Positions 1 to 8,033 of a stretch of DNA of 64,000 nt are shown piece by piece (position 1 is the first letter of the stretch; the number at the start of each line of letters is the position of its first letter). Source of the stretch: Denitrobaculum sp965225735 (lineage in GTDB: Bacteria; Pseudomonadota; Alphaproteobacteria; Kiloniellales; Kiloniellaceae); NCBI GenBank assembly GCA_965225735.1, contig CBDDBN010000012.1, forward strand, positions 144,103-208,102. Direction: 5' to 3'. The notes under the pieces are model-generated. The model had not been told where the DNA came from and made no database searches. It worked only from the letters and a program-made list of their open reading frames with translations. A program made the translations under genes and the position numbers.

Positions 1-740
1 GAGGTGACCAGAACGGCCGAAGCGCCGTCCGTTAATGGAGACGACGTACCCGCCGTCACCACACCATCCGACCGGAAGGCAGGTTTCAATCCGGCCAAGG
101 TTTCGGCGGTGGTGTCGGGACGGACGCAACCGTCGCTATCCACCGTGTGATTGCCCTGAACGATCGGGACGATCTCATCGCTGAGCTTGCCGCCGCTCTG
201 CGCTTCCGCCGCCTTGCGATGACTCTCCACCGCCAGTTCCTCTTGGCGTTCCCGGGAAATGTCATACTTGGAGGCGACATTCTCCGCCGTTTCACCCATC
301 GGCATGTATGCCTGCGGGTAACTCTCGGCGAGCGCCGGATGGATCATCGGGTTAAAACCGGTCATCGGCACCCGGCTCATGGACTCTACGCCCGCACAGA
401 TAAAGGCTTCACCGGCATTCATCTGGATCGCACCGGCGGCCATGTGGATCGATTGCATTGAAGATCCGCAGAAACGGTTGACCGTCGTACCGGCAACAGA
501 ACGCGGCAGATCTGCCAGAAAGCCGATCAGGCGCGCGACATTGAAGCCCTGGTCGGCTTCCGGGAAAGCACAGCCAACGATCAGATCCTCGATGTCGTTC
601 GCATCGACACCGGTCTTATCGACCAATCCCTTGACCACCTGCGCCGCCAGTTCGTCGGGCCGGACCCTTTTCAGATCGCCCTTTTTCGCGAAGTGAAATG
701 GCGAGCGAGCATATCCCGCGATGACCACATTCTTATGCAT
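1..740 (-). CDS. Thiolase (acetyl-CoA acyltransferase), C-terminus beyond the window
   Basis: Translating the minus strand from ATG 738-740 gives the N-terminal 246 residues or so of a thiolase. The nucleophilic cysteine lies in NRFCGSS near residue 91, and ESMSRVPM and SPLTDGASAVLVT follow as in acetyl-CoA acyltransferases. The family cleaves 3-ketoacyl-CoA with CoA, or runs in reverse to make acetoacetyl-CoA. The C-terminal His and second Cys motifs lie outside the window. GAGGA sits 7 bases before this ATG. An in-frame ATG at 746 overlaps the MerR stop as ATGA but has no spacing from the Shine-Dalgarno. It is the third gene of an acyl-CoA ligase/MerR/thiolase operon, which suggests fatty-acid degradation. 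Confidence 0.9.
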   Translation of the reverse strand, partial: MHKNVVIAGYARSPFHFAKKGDLKRVRPDELAAQVVKGLVDKTGVDANDIEDLIVGCAFPEADQGFNVARLIGFLADLPRSVAGTTVNRFCGSSMQSIHMAAGAIQMNAGEAFICAGVESMSRVPMTGFNPMIHPALAESYPQAYMPMGETAENVASKYDISRERQEELAVESHRKAAEAQSGGKLSDEIVPIVQGNHTVDSDGCVRPDTTAETLAGLKPAFRSDGVVTAGTSSPLTDGASAVLVT

Positions 741-742
741 CT

Positions 743-1189
743 TCATTTCCTCTTGCGTTTCGGGCTCTTGGAATTCTTGGAGGGCGCCGTCTTCTCTGCG
801 GCATCGTCCGAAATATCCTTAGCCTTCAGGTGTTCAACCACTTCAGTTTCGATCTCACGCAGTTCCTCGATGGTGGCCTCGAGGTCGTCATATTGCGCTT
901 CAAGCGTCGCCAGCCGCTCCTGAGTTAGCGAGAGCAGGCGTTTCATCTGTTCAACCTGGTCCGGGCCTGCATCGTAGAGTTCCAGCCACTCCCGAATCTC
1001 ACGCAGGGAGAAGCCCAGACGCTTACCGCGCAGGATCAGAACCAGACGGCCACGATCCCGATTGCTATAGACCCGCCGGTTTCCGACCCGTTGCGGCGCG
1101 ATCAACCCCTTGTCTTCATAGAAACGGATCGCCCGCGCCGTCACGCCCAACTCCCGGGCCAGTTCGGTTACCGTCAAAAGCTTGGTCAT
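743..1189 (-). CDS. MerR-family transcriptional regulator
   Basis: This 148-residue protein has an N-terminal MerR winged helix-turn-helix (TVTELARELGVTARAIRFYE, residues 7-26, then a wing with RRVY). A charged coiled coil follows at about 85-125, with a Lys/Arg-rich tail. There are no metal-binding cysteines, so it is not a metal sensor. It resembles the MerR regulators that control acyl-CoA and branched-chain catabolic genes in proteobacteria (LiuR/PsrA-type contexts). It lies between an acyl-CoA ligase and a thiolase in one operon, so autoregulation of that operon is likely. The ligand is inferred to be an acyl-CoA or related molecule and is not shown by the sequence. Confidence 0.88.
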   Translation of the reverse strand: MTKLLTVTELARELGVTARAIRFYEDKGLIAPQRVGNRRVYSNRDRGRLVLILRGKRLGFSLREIREWLELYDAGPDQVEQMKRLLSLTQERLATLEAQYDDLEATIEELREIETEVVEHLKAKDISDDAAEKTAPSKNSKSPKRKRK

Positions 1190-1238
1190 GACACAAACAT
1201 CTTTTTTGTTTTTACTTTTCTAGAATGAAGCTTGGTCT

Positions 1239-2939
1239 TCACGACGCTGTCACCGCCCGCTTTTCGTGCTCCTCGGCGACCAGTTCCTTCTTCGACAACT
1301 TACCGATCATCGTCTTGGGCAGTTCGTCCCGGAACTCCACTTCCTGCGGCATTTCGATGGGCGAGATCTTGTCCTTCAGAAAGGCCTTCAACGCGTCGGG
1401 ATCCAACTCCTGATCGTCCTTGAGCCGGATAAAAGCCTTGGGCGCTTCGCCGCGATAGTCATCCGGAACTCCGACAACGGTAACCTCGGCAACAGCCGGA
1501 TGCCGGTAGATCGCTTCCTCGATTGTGCGCGGATAAACGTTGTAACCGCTGCAGATGATCATGTCCTTCAAGCGGTCGATGATGAAGGTAAAGCCGTCCT
1601 CATCCATGTAACCGATGTCACCGGTGTGCAGGCGCTCGTTCCGCACCGTGCGCGCGGTTTCGTCCGGCCGGTTCCAATAGCCGGTCATGACCTGAGGCCC
1701 AACAATGCAGACTTCCCCGCTCTCGCCCGTCGGCATCAGTTTGTCGGGATCGTCCAGAGACCGGATTTCCAGAAAGGTCTGTGGAAGCGGCACGCCGATG
1801 CTGCCTTCCTTGTTCAGCCCGTCGACAGGGTTACAGGCCGCGACCGGCGAGCATTCGCTAAGACCGTAGCCCTCCACCAGTTTACAGCCGGTTCTGCTTT
1901 CGAACGCCTGCTTTACCTTCAGCGGCAAGGGTGCGCCGCCGGAGATACAAATATTGATCGACGACAGGTCGTACTTATCAGCCGACGGCTCCTGATCGAT
2001 GGCGTTGAAGAGGGTCGGTACGCCAGGAAACTGTGTCGGCTTTGTCTTCTGAATTGTCTTCAGAGTCGTGATCACATCAAAGCGCGGCAGCAGAATCATC
2101 TCTGCGCCAACAACGATGGCTGCATTCATAACCACTGTCATGGCGAAGACATGAAACAGCGGGAGAACGCCGAGCACGCGCTCCTGATAGTCGGACGGGA
2201 CGCCGTCCCAAAGGGAGACCTGCTGCGCGTTGATCGCGATGTTGGCGTGGGTCAGCATGGCACCCTTCGGAACTCCGGTCGTACCGCCGGTGTACTGCAG
2301 GACGGCAATGTCCTTGCGGGCCTCCAAGGGGTGCCGCTCATACGCGCCGTCATTATCGGTAATCGCGTCGAAGTCCACGATCTCCGGTCCGCTGGGAACG
2401 CGGGCAATCTCACTGCGCTTGAACACTCTAAAAAGCTGCGACTTCGGAAAGGGCAGCGCGTCCGACATGGAGCAGACAACGATCTTCTCTAGGGGCGGCC
2501 GCCCCAGCATACGCTGCAACTTGGGTAGCATCATCTTCAGATCCAGCGTCACCATGATCTTTACGCCGGAATCGTCGATCTGTTTACGCACCTCTTCATC
2601 GGCGTAGAGCGGATTGAAGTTCACAACGATGCCGCCGGCTTTAAGGACGCCGTAAAAGGCAATCACAGCATATGGCGTATTCGGCAGGAAGAGACCGACC
2701 CGGTCCCCCTTGCTCACGCCCAACTCCTGCAGGCCCTTCGCCATACGATCCGATAAGGTCGCAACCTCGCCGTAGCTGGTGATACGGCCGAGAAAATTGA
2801 TGCAATTGCGTTCGCCGTGCTTCTCCGCCTGACGGTCCAGGATGGCAGGCATGGATTCACCTGGAATCTCGCTGTGCCAATCGACATCGGAAGGATACTT
2901 GGCGGACCAGGGCATGGCCGTTTCCAACTGCACCGTCAC
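1239..2939 (-). CDS. fadD: Long-chain fatty acid-CoA ligase
   Basis: A 566-residue member of the AMP-forming adenylate family that activates a fatty acid with ATP and CoA. The phosphate-binding loop YTGGTTGVPKGAML is near residue 217. The adenine motif (VEGYGLSECSP) and hinge motif (GDIGYMDEDGF) follow, and the C-terminal catalytic lysine is in LPKTMIGKLSKK. Length and motif order fit FadD. It is the first gene of an operon with the MerR regulator (49 bases downstream) and a thiolase, so it probably feeds beta-oxidation. Chain length cannot be read from the sequence. A medium-chain or substituted acyl-CoA ligase is the alternative. Confidence 0.9.
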   Translation of the reverse strand: MTVQLETAMPWSAKYPSDVDWHSEIPGESMPAILDRQAEKHGERNCINFLGRITSYGEVATLSDRMAKGLQELGVSKGDRVGLFLPNTPYAVIAFYGVLKAGGIVVNFNPLYADEEVRKQIDDSGVKIMVTLDLKMMLPKLQRMLGRPPLEKIVVCSMSDALPFPKSQLFRVFKRSEIARVPSGPEIVDFDAITDNDGAYERHPLEARKDIAVLQYTGGTTGVPKGAMLTHANIAINAQQVSLWDGVPSDYQERVLGVLPLFHVFAMTVVMNAAIVVGAEMILLPRFDVITTLKTIQKTKPTQFPGVPTLFNAIDQEPSADKYDLSSINICISGGAPLPLKVKQAFESRTGCKLVEGYGLSECSPVAACNPVDGLNKEGSIGVPLPQTFLEIRSLDDPDKLMPTGESGEVCIVGPQVMTGYWNRPDETARTVRNERLHTGDIGYMDEDGFTFIIDRLKDMIICSGYNVYPRTIEEAIYRHPAVAEVTVVGVPDDYRGEAPKAFIRLKDDQELDPDALKAFLKDKISPIEMPQEVEFRDELPKTMIGKLSKKELVAEEHEKRAVTAS

Positions 2940-3305
2940 GACAGCCCCCTTGAGATGAGAGATGAATTCGTAAGAGCGGAAAACGTCACGGCGTCGGGCG
3001 CGCCAAATGCGTGGACTAAGACAAATCCCAATGCCGGAAACGGGGGCACCGACATATCCACTGGCTCCTCCTCGTCACGCTATGGCCTTTTCGACCTGTC
3101 ACTATCGATGTGAAGCGCGACTCAATTATTACAACAACCTGACGCTGCATTCCAGCGAATGCCGACCACTGTCTCACGAGGCTTCGCTAAAACATATATA
3201 GAGACCAACACCCGCATAGGTCAATAACTTAACGCATACGTGAACTTATTCACATGCCGCAGCGAGCAAAATTGCTTAATTTTGTTTAAAATCAGATAAA
3301 TAGCT
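2940..3305. other. Intergenic region upstream of the acyl-CoA ligase
   Basis: No credible coding sequence is seen here. The region turns AT-rich after about 3110 and should hold the promoter of the minus-strand fatty-acid operon. A CRP-like dyad lies at 3239-3254 and the terminator of the neighbouring regulator follows at 3306-3337. No convincing sigma-70 boxes were assigned. Confidence 0.5.
3239..3254. promoter_or_regulatory. CRP/FNR-family-like palindrome
   Basis: The sequence CGTGAACTTATTCACA matches the CRP consensus TGTGA-N6-TCACA at all but one position. It lies about 300 bases upstream of the acyl-CoA ligase start, which is far for a simple activator site. It may be a regulator site for the fatty-acid operon or a chance match. 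Confidence 0.3.
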
Positions 3306-3337
3306 AAAGGCCCGGAATCTCGAAAATCCGGACCTTT
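3306..3337 (-). terminator. Rho-independent terminator of the sigma-54 regulator gene
   Basis: An 11-bp stem (AAAGGCCCGGA paired with TCCGGACCTTT) encloses a 10-base loop. The one imperfect pair is a G-U wobble in minus-strand RNA but a mismatch in plus-strand RNA. It lies 45 bases beyond the stop of the minus-strand response regulator gene. Confidence 0.7.
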
Positions 3338-3381
3338 TTACAGGGATTTAGTGTTTTTGCAGGTTTTGCCGTAGAGCGGTT

Positions 3382-4863
3382 CTAACGGGCGCGCGAAGCC
3401 GGCCGCGCCACGGCGCCCGATTCCTGCGCCTCCCAGGCAACCCGCTTCCGATAGATGGTCGAGGGCGATATCCCCAGATAAGCGGCCGCCTTTGCAATAT
3501 TGCCGCCGCAGAGCTCGATGGCCCTTTCCGTCGCCTCTTTTTCCACGCGCCAAAGAGGGACGATCTGATCCGACAGGGCCTGTTCGTTCAATGCCGTTGC
3601 AGAGGGCGTCTCCATCTGCAGCATCGGCACGACCGGTGACGACGCAGCCCGCAGACCGCTGACCTGAGCAATCTTCGCCGGCAACATAGCCGGTTCAATA
3701 AGCTCTGCATCGTAGAGGACAATCGCGTTACGGATGACGTTCTGCAGCTCGCGAATGTTACCGGGCCAGGAGTAACCACCCAGAACCTCGGCGGCCGCCT
3801 CGGAAACATCCCGGAAGGCCTTCCCCTCTTCTTCCGCATAGATGCCAACGTAATGACGTACCAGGGTCAGGATATCGTCACCGCGTTCCCGTAAAGGCGG
3901 CAACTGTATCGGAATGACATGAAGCCGGTAATAGAGGTCTTCACGGAACCTTCCCGCCTGCACCTCCACCCAGGGATCCCGGTTGGTGGCGCAGATAAAG
4001 CGGACATCCACGACCTCGGTCTTAGGACCGCCGACCGGCTCGAAGCTGCCCGTCTGAATAAACCGTAGCAGCTTCGTCTGCAGATCCGCATCCATCTCAC
4101 AGATCTCGTCCAGGAACAGCGTCCCGCCGTCCGCCCGCTTGGCCGCGCCGTCCTGATGCTGAGTGGCTCCCGTAAAGGCGCCTTTGACATGGCCGAAGAT
4201 GGCGCTCTCCATCAGCTCCTTCGGAATGGCAGCGCAGTTGATGGGCACGAAGGACTCTTTGCTGCGTGGCGAAAGATCGTGCAGGGCCTGCGCGCAGACT
4301 TCCTTACCGGTACCGCTCTCTCCGGTGATGAAGACCGTCGCTTTACTCTGGGCCGCCGAGTCAATGACCTGATAGACCGCCTGCATCGAGACCGAACCGC
4401 CGACGAAGCCGTAATAGGATTCGCGCGGATCGCCGCCTTTGACTTTTTCGACGATGGCTGTCAGACGCTGCCGCTCAAGCGCATTGCGAAGCGTAATGAC
4501 CAGTCGTTCCTGGTTGAACGGCTTGACCAAAAAGTCCAGCGCGCCGGCTTTCATCGCCTCCACAGCCGTGGACAAGGAGCCGTCAGCGGTGACCACGATG
4601 ACCGCGGTGTCGATGGCATCCTTCTGAAGCCAGTTCAGAATGTCGATGCCATTCATATCGGGAAGCTGGAGGTCGAGCAGCACGATCGAAGGCCGTTCCT
4701 TGCGGATCGCCTCCTTTGCGTCCTGTCCGGTCGCAACATGCTGTAAGGCGACTGGTTCGGCCTGAAGGAAGCTGACGTAAAGCTTGGCGAGGGACAGATT
4801 GTCCTCCACCAGAAGAACCTTGAGCGGCTTAACCTCCGCAGGTATCAGGTTGCTACGCAACAT
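3382..4863 (-). CDS. LuxO/NtrC-type sigma-54-dependent response regulator
   Basis: This 493-residue protein has three domains. A receiver domain at about 15-130 carries the phospho-acceptor Asp in LLDLQLPDMNG. An AAA+ sigma-54 activator domain at about 145-385 has Walker A GESGTGKE and the sigma-54-contacting GAFTGA loop. A Fis-type helix-turn-helix sits at about 440-475 (GGNIAKAAAYLGISPSTIYRK region). It should act on sigma-54 promoters after phosphorylation. Domain order and receiver sequence resemble LuxO, which in Vibrio takes phosphate from LuxU. No histidine kinase or LuxU is in the window, so its partner is elsewhere. ATG 4861-4863 was chosen because the upstream in-frame candidate at 4893 is a TTG. 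A terminator follows at 3306-3337. Confidence 0.88.
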   Translation of the reverse strand: MLRSNLIPAEVKPLKVLLVEDNLSLAKLYVSFLQAEPVALQHVATGQDAKEAIRKERPSIVLLDLQLPDMNGIDILNWLQKDAIDTAVIVVTADGSLSTAVEAMKAGALDFLVKPFNQERLVITLRNALERQRLTAIVEKVKGGDPRESYYGFVGGSVSMQAVYQVIDSAAQSKATVFITGESGTGKEVCAQALHDLSPRSKESFVPINCAAIPKELMESAIFGHVKGAFTGATQHQDGAAKRADGGTLFLDEICEMDADLQTKLLRFIQTGSFEPVGGPKTEVVDVRFICATNRDPWVEVQAGRFREDLYYRLHVIPIQLPPLRERGDDILTLVRHYVGIYAEEEGKAFRDVSEAAAEVLGGYSWPGNIRELQNVIRNAIVLYDAELIEPAMLPAKIAQVSGLRAASSPVVPMLQMETPSATALNEQALSDQIVPLWRVEKEATERAIELCGGNIAKAAAYLGISPSTIYRKRVAWEAQESGAVARPASRAR

Positions 4864-5294
4864 GCCTTTACGCCGTCCTCGTCCGGGAGCCAACGGTCAG
4901 AGCGTCGAGCCCTGCTCCCTGGTCGACAATCCTTTGTTTCAGCGGCCTTTTCACCACGAAATACGGCCCTGCGCCAGCCTAAACGCACGACCGCGCCTTT
5001 ACCTGCTATTTATGATACTTCATTAACCACTACCAGTACGTAAAAATACGCAACGCGATTCGCGCCCTATGGTGTGTCGTCACGCCCAATAGCACGAAGG
5101 CAAAGCGAGATGGTTCGCTAACGAACATAAAACTTGACCATTTGGACAAGATTTGCAGAAGTTCTCGCAGAGCGCTTGCGAATTTCCCAAAATCCAGGGA
5201 AAAGCGAGCAGAGATCACAACAGCCGCGACAAAGACGGCTGAATCGATAACAATGGGCTGCAACCTTCGATAAGACAGGGAACGAGGCTTCCGA
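4864..5294. other. Divergent promoter region between the sigma-54 regulator and the nucleoside operon
   Basis: No supported gene is present in these 431 bases. The region must hold the promoter of the regulator (leftward) and of the nucleoside uptake operon (rightward). It contains a near-perfect palindrome at 5133-5150. A short TTCG-CTAA-CGAA dyad lies at 5114-5125. No exact sigma-54 promoter was found: the closest GG/GC pair at 5144-5156 has 9 bases between instead of 10. Confidence 0.5.
5133..5150. promoter_or_regulatory. Candidate operator for the nucleoside operon
   Basis: CTTGACC-ATTT-GGACAAG is an 18-bp palindrome with a single mismatched position per arm. It lies 145 bases upstream of the binding-protein gene. 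The position suits a repressor such as a GntR or LacI-family nucleoside regulator, but no such regulator gene is in the window. Confidence 0.4.
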
Positions 5295-6290
5295 ATGAAA
5301 CAGATTTTACTTGCCGCATCTGCGGCATTGGTTCTGTCTGCTGCCAGCGTAAGCGCGGCCGACGTCAAACCCGCCGTGGTATTCGACATGGGCGGAAAGT
5401 TCGACAAATCCTTCAACGAGGGCGTCTACAACGGCGTCGAGAAGTTCAAGTCCGAAACCGGTATCAGCTACCGCGAGTTCGAAGTCACCAACGAAACCCA
5501 GCGCGAGCAGGCCCTGCGCCGCATGGCCCAGCGCGGCGCGGATCCCGTTGTCGGCGTCGGCTTCGCCCAGGGTCCGGCCATGGAAAAGGTCGCCAAGGAA
5601 TTCCCTGACACGCGCTTCACCATCATCGACATGGTCGTCGATCTTCCAAATGTGCAGTCGGTGGTCTTCAAGGAACAGGAAGGCTCCTTCCTGGTCGGCG
5701 CATTGGCCGCGGCCGCTTCTCAAAGCGGAAAGGTCGGTTTCGTCGGCGGTATGGACATTCCGCTGATCCGCCGCTTCGCCTGTGGTTACGAGCAAGGCGC
5801 CAAACACGCCAACGCAGATGCCGAAGTCATCCAGAACATGACCGGCACGACCCCCGCGGCCTGGAACAATCCTTCCAAGGGCGGCGAGCTCGCCAAGAGC
5901 CAGTTCGACCGTGGTGTGGATGTCGTCTATGCAGCAGCGGGCGGTACCGGCCTCGGCGTCTATCAGGCGGCCAAGGACGGCGGCAAACTGGCCATCGGCG
6001 TCGACTCGAACCAAAACTACCTGCATCCGGGCACAATGCTGACTTCTATGCTCAAGCGCGTGGACGTCGCGGCCTACAACGCCTTTAAAGGCGCGCAGGA
6101 CGGCACCTGGAAGCCCGGCATTCAGGTACTGGGCCTTGCCGAGGGCGGCATTGACTGGGCATTGGACGAGCACAATGAAAAGCTCGTTACGGCCGAGATG
6201 AAAGACATGATCGAAAAGGTGAAGGCCGACATTATTTCCGGCAGCATCACCGTTCACGACTACATGTCGGACAACAGCTGCAACTACTAA
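5295..6290 (+). CDS. BMP-family nucleoside ABC transporter substrate-binding protein
   Basis: A 331-residue periplasmic binding protein of the BMP (basic membrane protein, PnrA-like) family, which captures purine and pyrimidine nucleosides. A signal peptide ends at about residue 22 (VSAAD); there is no lipobox cysteine, so the protein is soluble and periplasmic rather than a lipoprotein. The family motif FDMGGKFDKSFNEGVYNG lies at about 31-48, and DVVYAAAGGTGLGVYQAAK lies around 213-230. GAGG is 8 bases upstream of the ATG. It heads the operon, 177 bases before the ATPase gene, with a hairpin between them. Confidence 0.93.
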   Translation: MKQILLAASAALVLSAASVSAADVKPAVVFDMGGKFDKSFNEGVYNGVEKFKSETGISYREFEVTNETQREQALRRMAQRGADPVVGVGFAQGPAMEKVAKEFPDTRFTIIDMVVDLPNVQSVVFKEQEGSFLVGALAAAASQSGKVGFVGGMDIPLIRRFACGYEQGAKHANADAEVIQNMTGTTPAAWNNPSKGGELAKSQFDRGVDVVYAAAGGTGLGVYQAAKDGGKLAIGVDSNQNYLHPGTMLTSMLKRVDVAAYNAFKGAQDGTWKPGIQVLGLAEGGIDWALDEHNEKLVTAEMKDMIEKVKADIISGSITVHDYMSDNSCNY

Positions 6291-6382
6291 GGGGTGTCTT
6301 TCCAGATCTTCAGCGGCTGCACTCCGCCTCTAAGCGCAGTAGCCGCTCAGCTCTGAAGCACCATTCGGAAGCTGTCTGGATC

Positions 6383-6409
6383 ATGGGCGGGAGATGAAAT
6401 CCCGCCCAT
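6383..6409 (+). other. Intercistronic hairpin after the binding-protein gene
   Basis: A 10-bp perfect stem (ATGGGCGGGA with TCCCGCCCAT) surrounds a 7-base loop between the binding-protein and ATPase genes. There is no U-tract after it. By analogy with other ABC operons it may stabilise the upstream binding-protein mRNA or partly terminate, giving excess binding protein over the membrane complex. Confidence 0.5.
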
Positions 6410-6467
6410 CCTCCCCTTCTTCCGTCGTTTTATCTCACGACCGGCGCACCCCAGGATTGCTCTACCT

Positions 6468-8033
6468 ATGTCCGCGATCGAACTCCGGGGAATCAATAAG
6501 TCTTTCGGCCCTGTACATGCCAACAAGAACGTTGCGCTCTCCATCGACAAGGGCACGATCCACGGCATTATCGGCGAAAACGGCGCCGGCAAATCGACCC
6601 TTATGTCTATCCTCTACGGCTTTTACGAAGCCGATAGCGGCGACGTCCTGATCAACGGAAACATTACCAAGATCAGGAGTTCCAACGAAGCCATCGCCGC
6701 CGGAATCGGCATGGTCCATCAGCACTTCATGCTGGTCGATCCCTTTACGGTTCTGGAGAACGTCATGCTGGGGGCTGAGGGCGGCGCCCTCTTGAACCGG
6801 GGCATTGACGCCGCCCGCGAAGAGCTGGAACGCTTGAAGCACGAGTACGGACTCGAGGTGCCTGTCGATACCCTGGCCGGCGAGCTTCCTGTCGGCCTGC
6901 AACAGCGGGTAGAGATCTTGAAGGCTCTATACCGAGGCGCCGAGATTCTGATCCTGGACGAACCTACCGGTGTTTTGACACCCCAGGAAACCGACCAGCT
7001 TTTCCGGATCCTGAAGGCTCTGAAGGACCAGGGCGTCACGGTCATTCTGATTACGCACAAACTGCAAGAAATCATGGCGGTTACCGACGGTGTTTCGGTC
7101 ATGCGCGGCGGCGAGATGGTCGCGCACCGAAAGACCAGTGACACCAGCAAGGAAGAACTCGCCGAGCTGATGGTTGGCCGGAAGGTTCTGCTCAAAGTCG
7201 ATAAAGAGGACGCAAAGCCGGACGGTACAGCCCTGAAGGTGGAGGGTCTCTCCGTGATCTCATCGGACGGGGTCCCGCGCGTCGACAACGTCAGCTTCGA
7301 AGTCCGCCGCGGCGAAATCGTCGGCATTGCCGGCGTATCGGGCAATGGGCAGAGCGAACTGCTTGCCGCCCTCTCCGGGATCACCGCTCCCAGCAAGGGC
7401 AAGATCGAAATCAACGGCACGACGGTAACTGCGGAGAACCGGCGCGACCCGCGCGAGTTTCGCGAGCTCGGCGTTGCCCATGTTCCCGAAGACCGCCATC
7501 GCATGGGCCTGGTTACCGCCTTCACGGCGGACGAATCCGCCATTCTCGGCTACCACAACAGCGACGCCTATAACGGCAAAATCCTGATGAACCGCCAGGC
7601 CATCACGGACGACTGCGCACAGAAAATGGCCGCTTTCGACGTTCGCCCGCCGCATCCGAACCTCAAGTCAGCGAACTTTTCCGGCGGCAATCAGCAAAAG
7701 ATCGTTCTGGCCCGCGAGATGGCGCGGGAGCCCGATGTTCTTCTGGTCGGACAGCCGACCCGCGGCGTCGACATCGGCGCCATCGAATACATCCACAAGA
7801 ACCTGGTCGCCATGCGCGATGCTGGCAGCGCGGTGCTGCTGGTCTCGGTCGAACTGGAAGAGATTATGTCCCTCAGCGACCGTATTCTGGTCATGTTCGA
7901 AGGCCGCGTCGTTGGCGAAGTCGCAGCGAAAGACGCCAATGAACGCATGCTGGGTTTAATGATGGCCAACGCCAGTCCAGAGGCCCAACAACAGCCCGCC
8001 TCCGAGGCCGCGTCCGTGGGAGCGCAGGTATGA
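6468..8033 (+). CDS. Nucleoside ABC transporter ATP-binding protein (two ATPase domains)
   Basis: A 521-residue double ATPase of the sugar/nucleoside class (YufO/NupO-like). Domain 1 has Walker A GENGAGKST at about 37 and Walker B ILILDEPTGVLTP. Its signature loop, LPVGLQQRVEILKAL, is degenerate. Domain 2 has a degenerate Walker A (GVSGNGQSE) but an intact signature FSGGNQQKIVLARE. One consensus and one degenerate site is normal for this family. It should power the two permeases downstream; its stop overlaps the next start in an ATGA. Confidence 0.93.
   Translation: MSAIELRGINKSFGPVHANKNVALSIDKGTIHGIIGENGAGKSTLMSILYGFYEADSGDVLINGNITKIRSSNEAIAAGIGMVHQHFMLVDPFTVLENVMLGAEGGALLNRGIDAAREELERLKHEYGLEVPVDTLAGELPVGLQQRVEILKALYRGAEILILDEPTGVLTPQETDQLFRILKALKDQGVTVILITHKLQEIMAVTDGVSVMRGGEMVAHRKTSDTSKEELAELMVGRKVLLKVDKEDAKPDGTALKVEGLSVISSDGVPRVDNVSFEVRRGEIVGIAGVSGNGQSELLAALSGITAPSKGKIEINGTTVTAENRRDPREFRELGVAHVPEDRHRMGLVTAFTADESAILGYHNSDAYNGKILMNRQAITDDCAQKMAAFDVRPPHPNLKSANFSGGNQQKIVLAREMAREPDVLLVGQPTRGVDIGAIEYIHKNLVAMRDAGSAVLLVSVELEEIMSLSDRILVMFEGRVVGEVAAKDANERMLGLMMANASPEAQQQPASEAASVGAQV

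Noticed and set aside
1266..2492. 408-codon plus-strand ORF opposite the acyl-CoA ligase
   Set aside because: Antisense shadow of a strong fadD match; high GC makes long antisense frames common.
5141..5157. Possible sigma-54 promoter before the nucleoside operon
   Set aside because: GG and GC elements are 9 bases apart instead of 10 and flanking consensus is poor.
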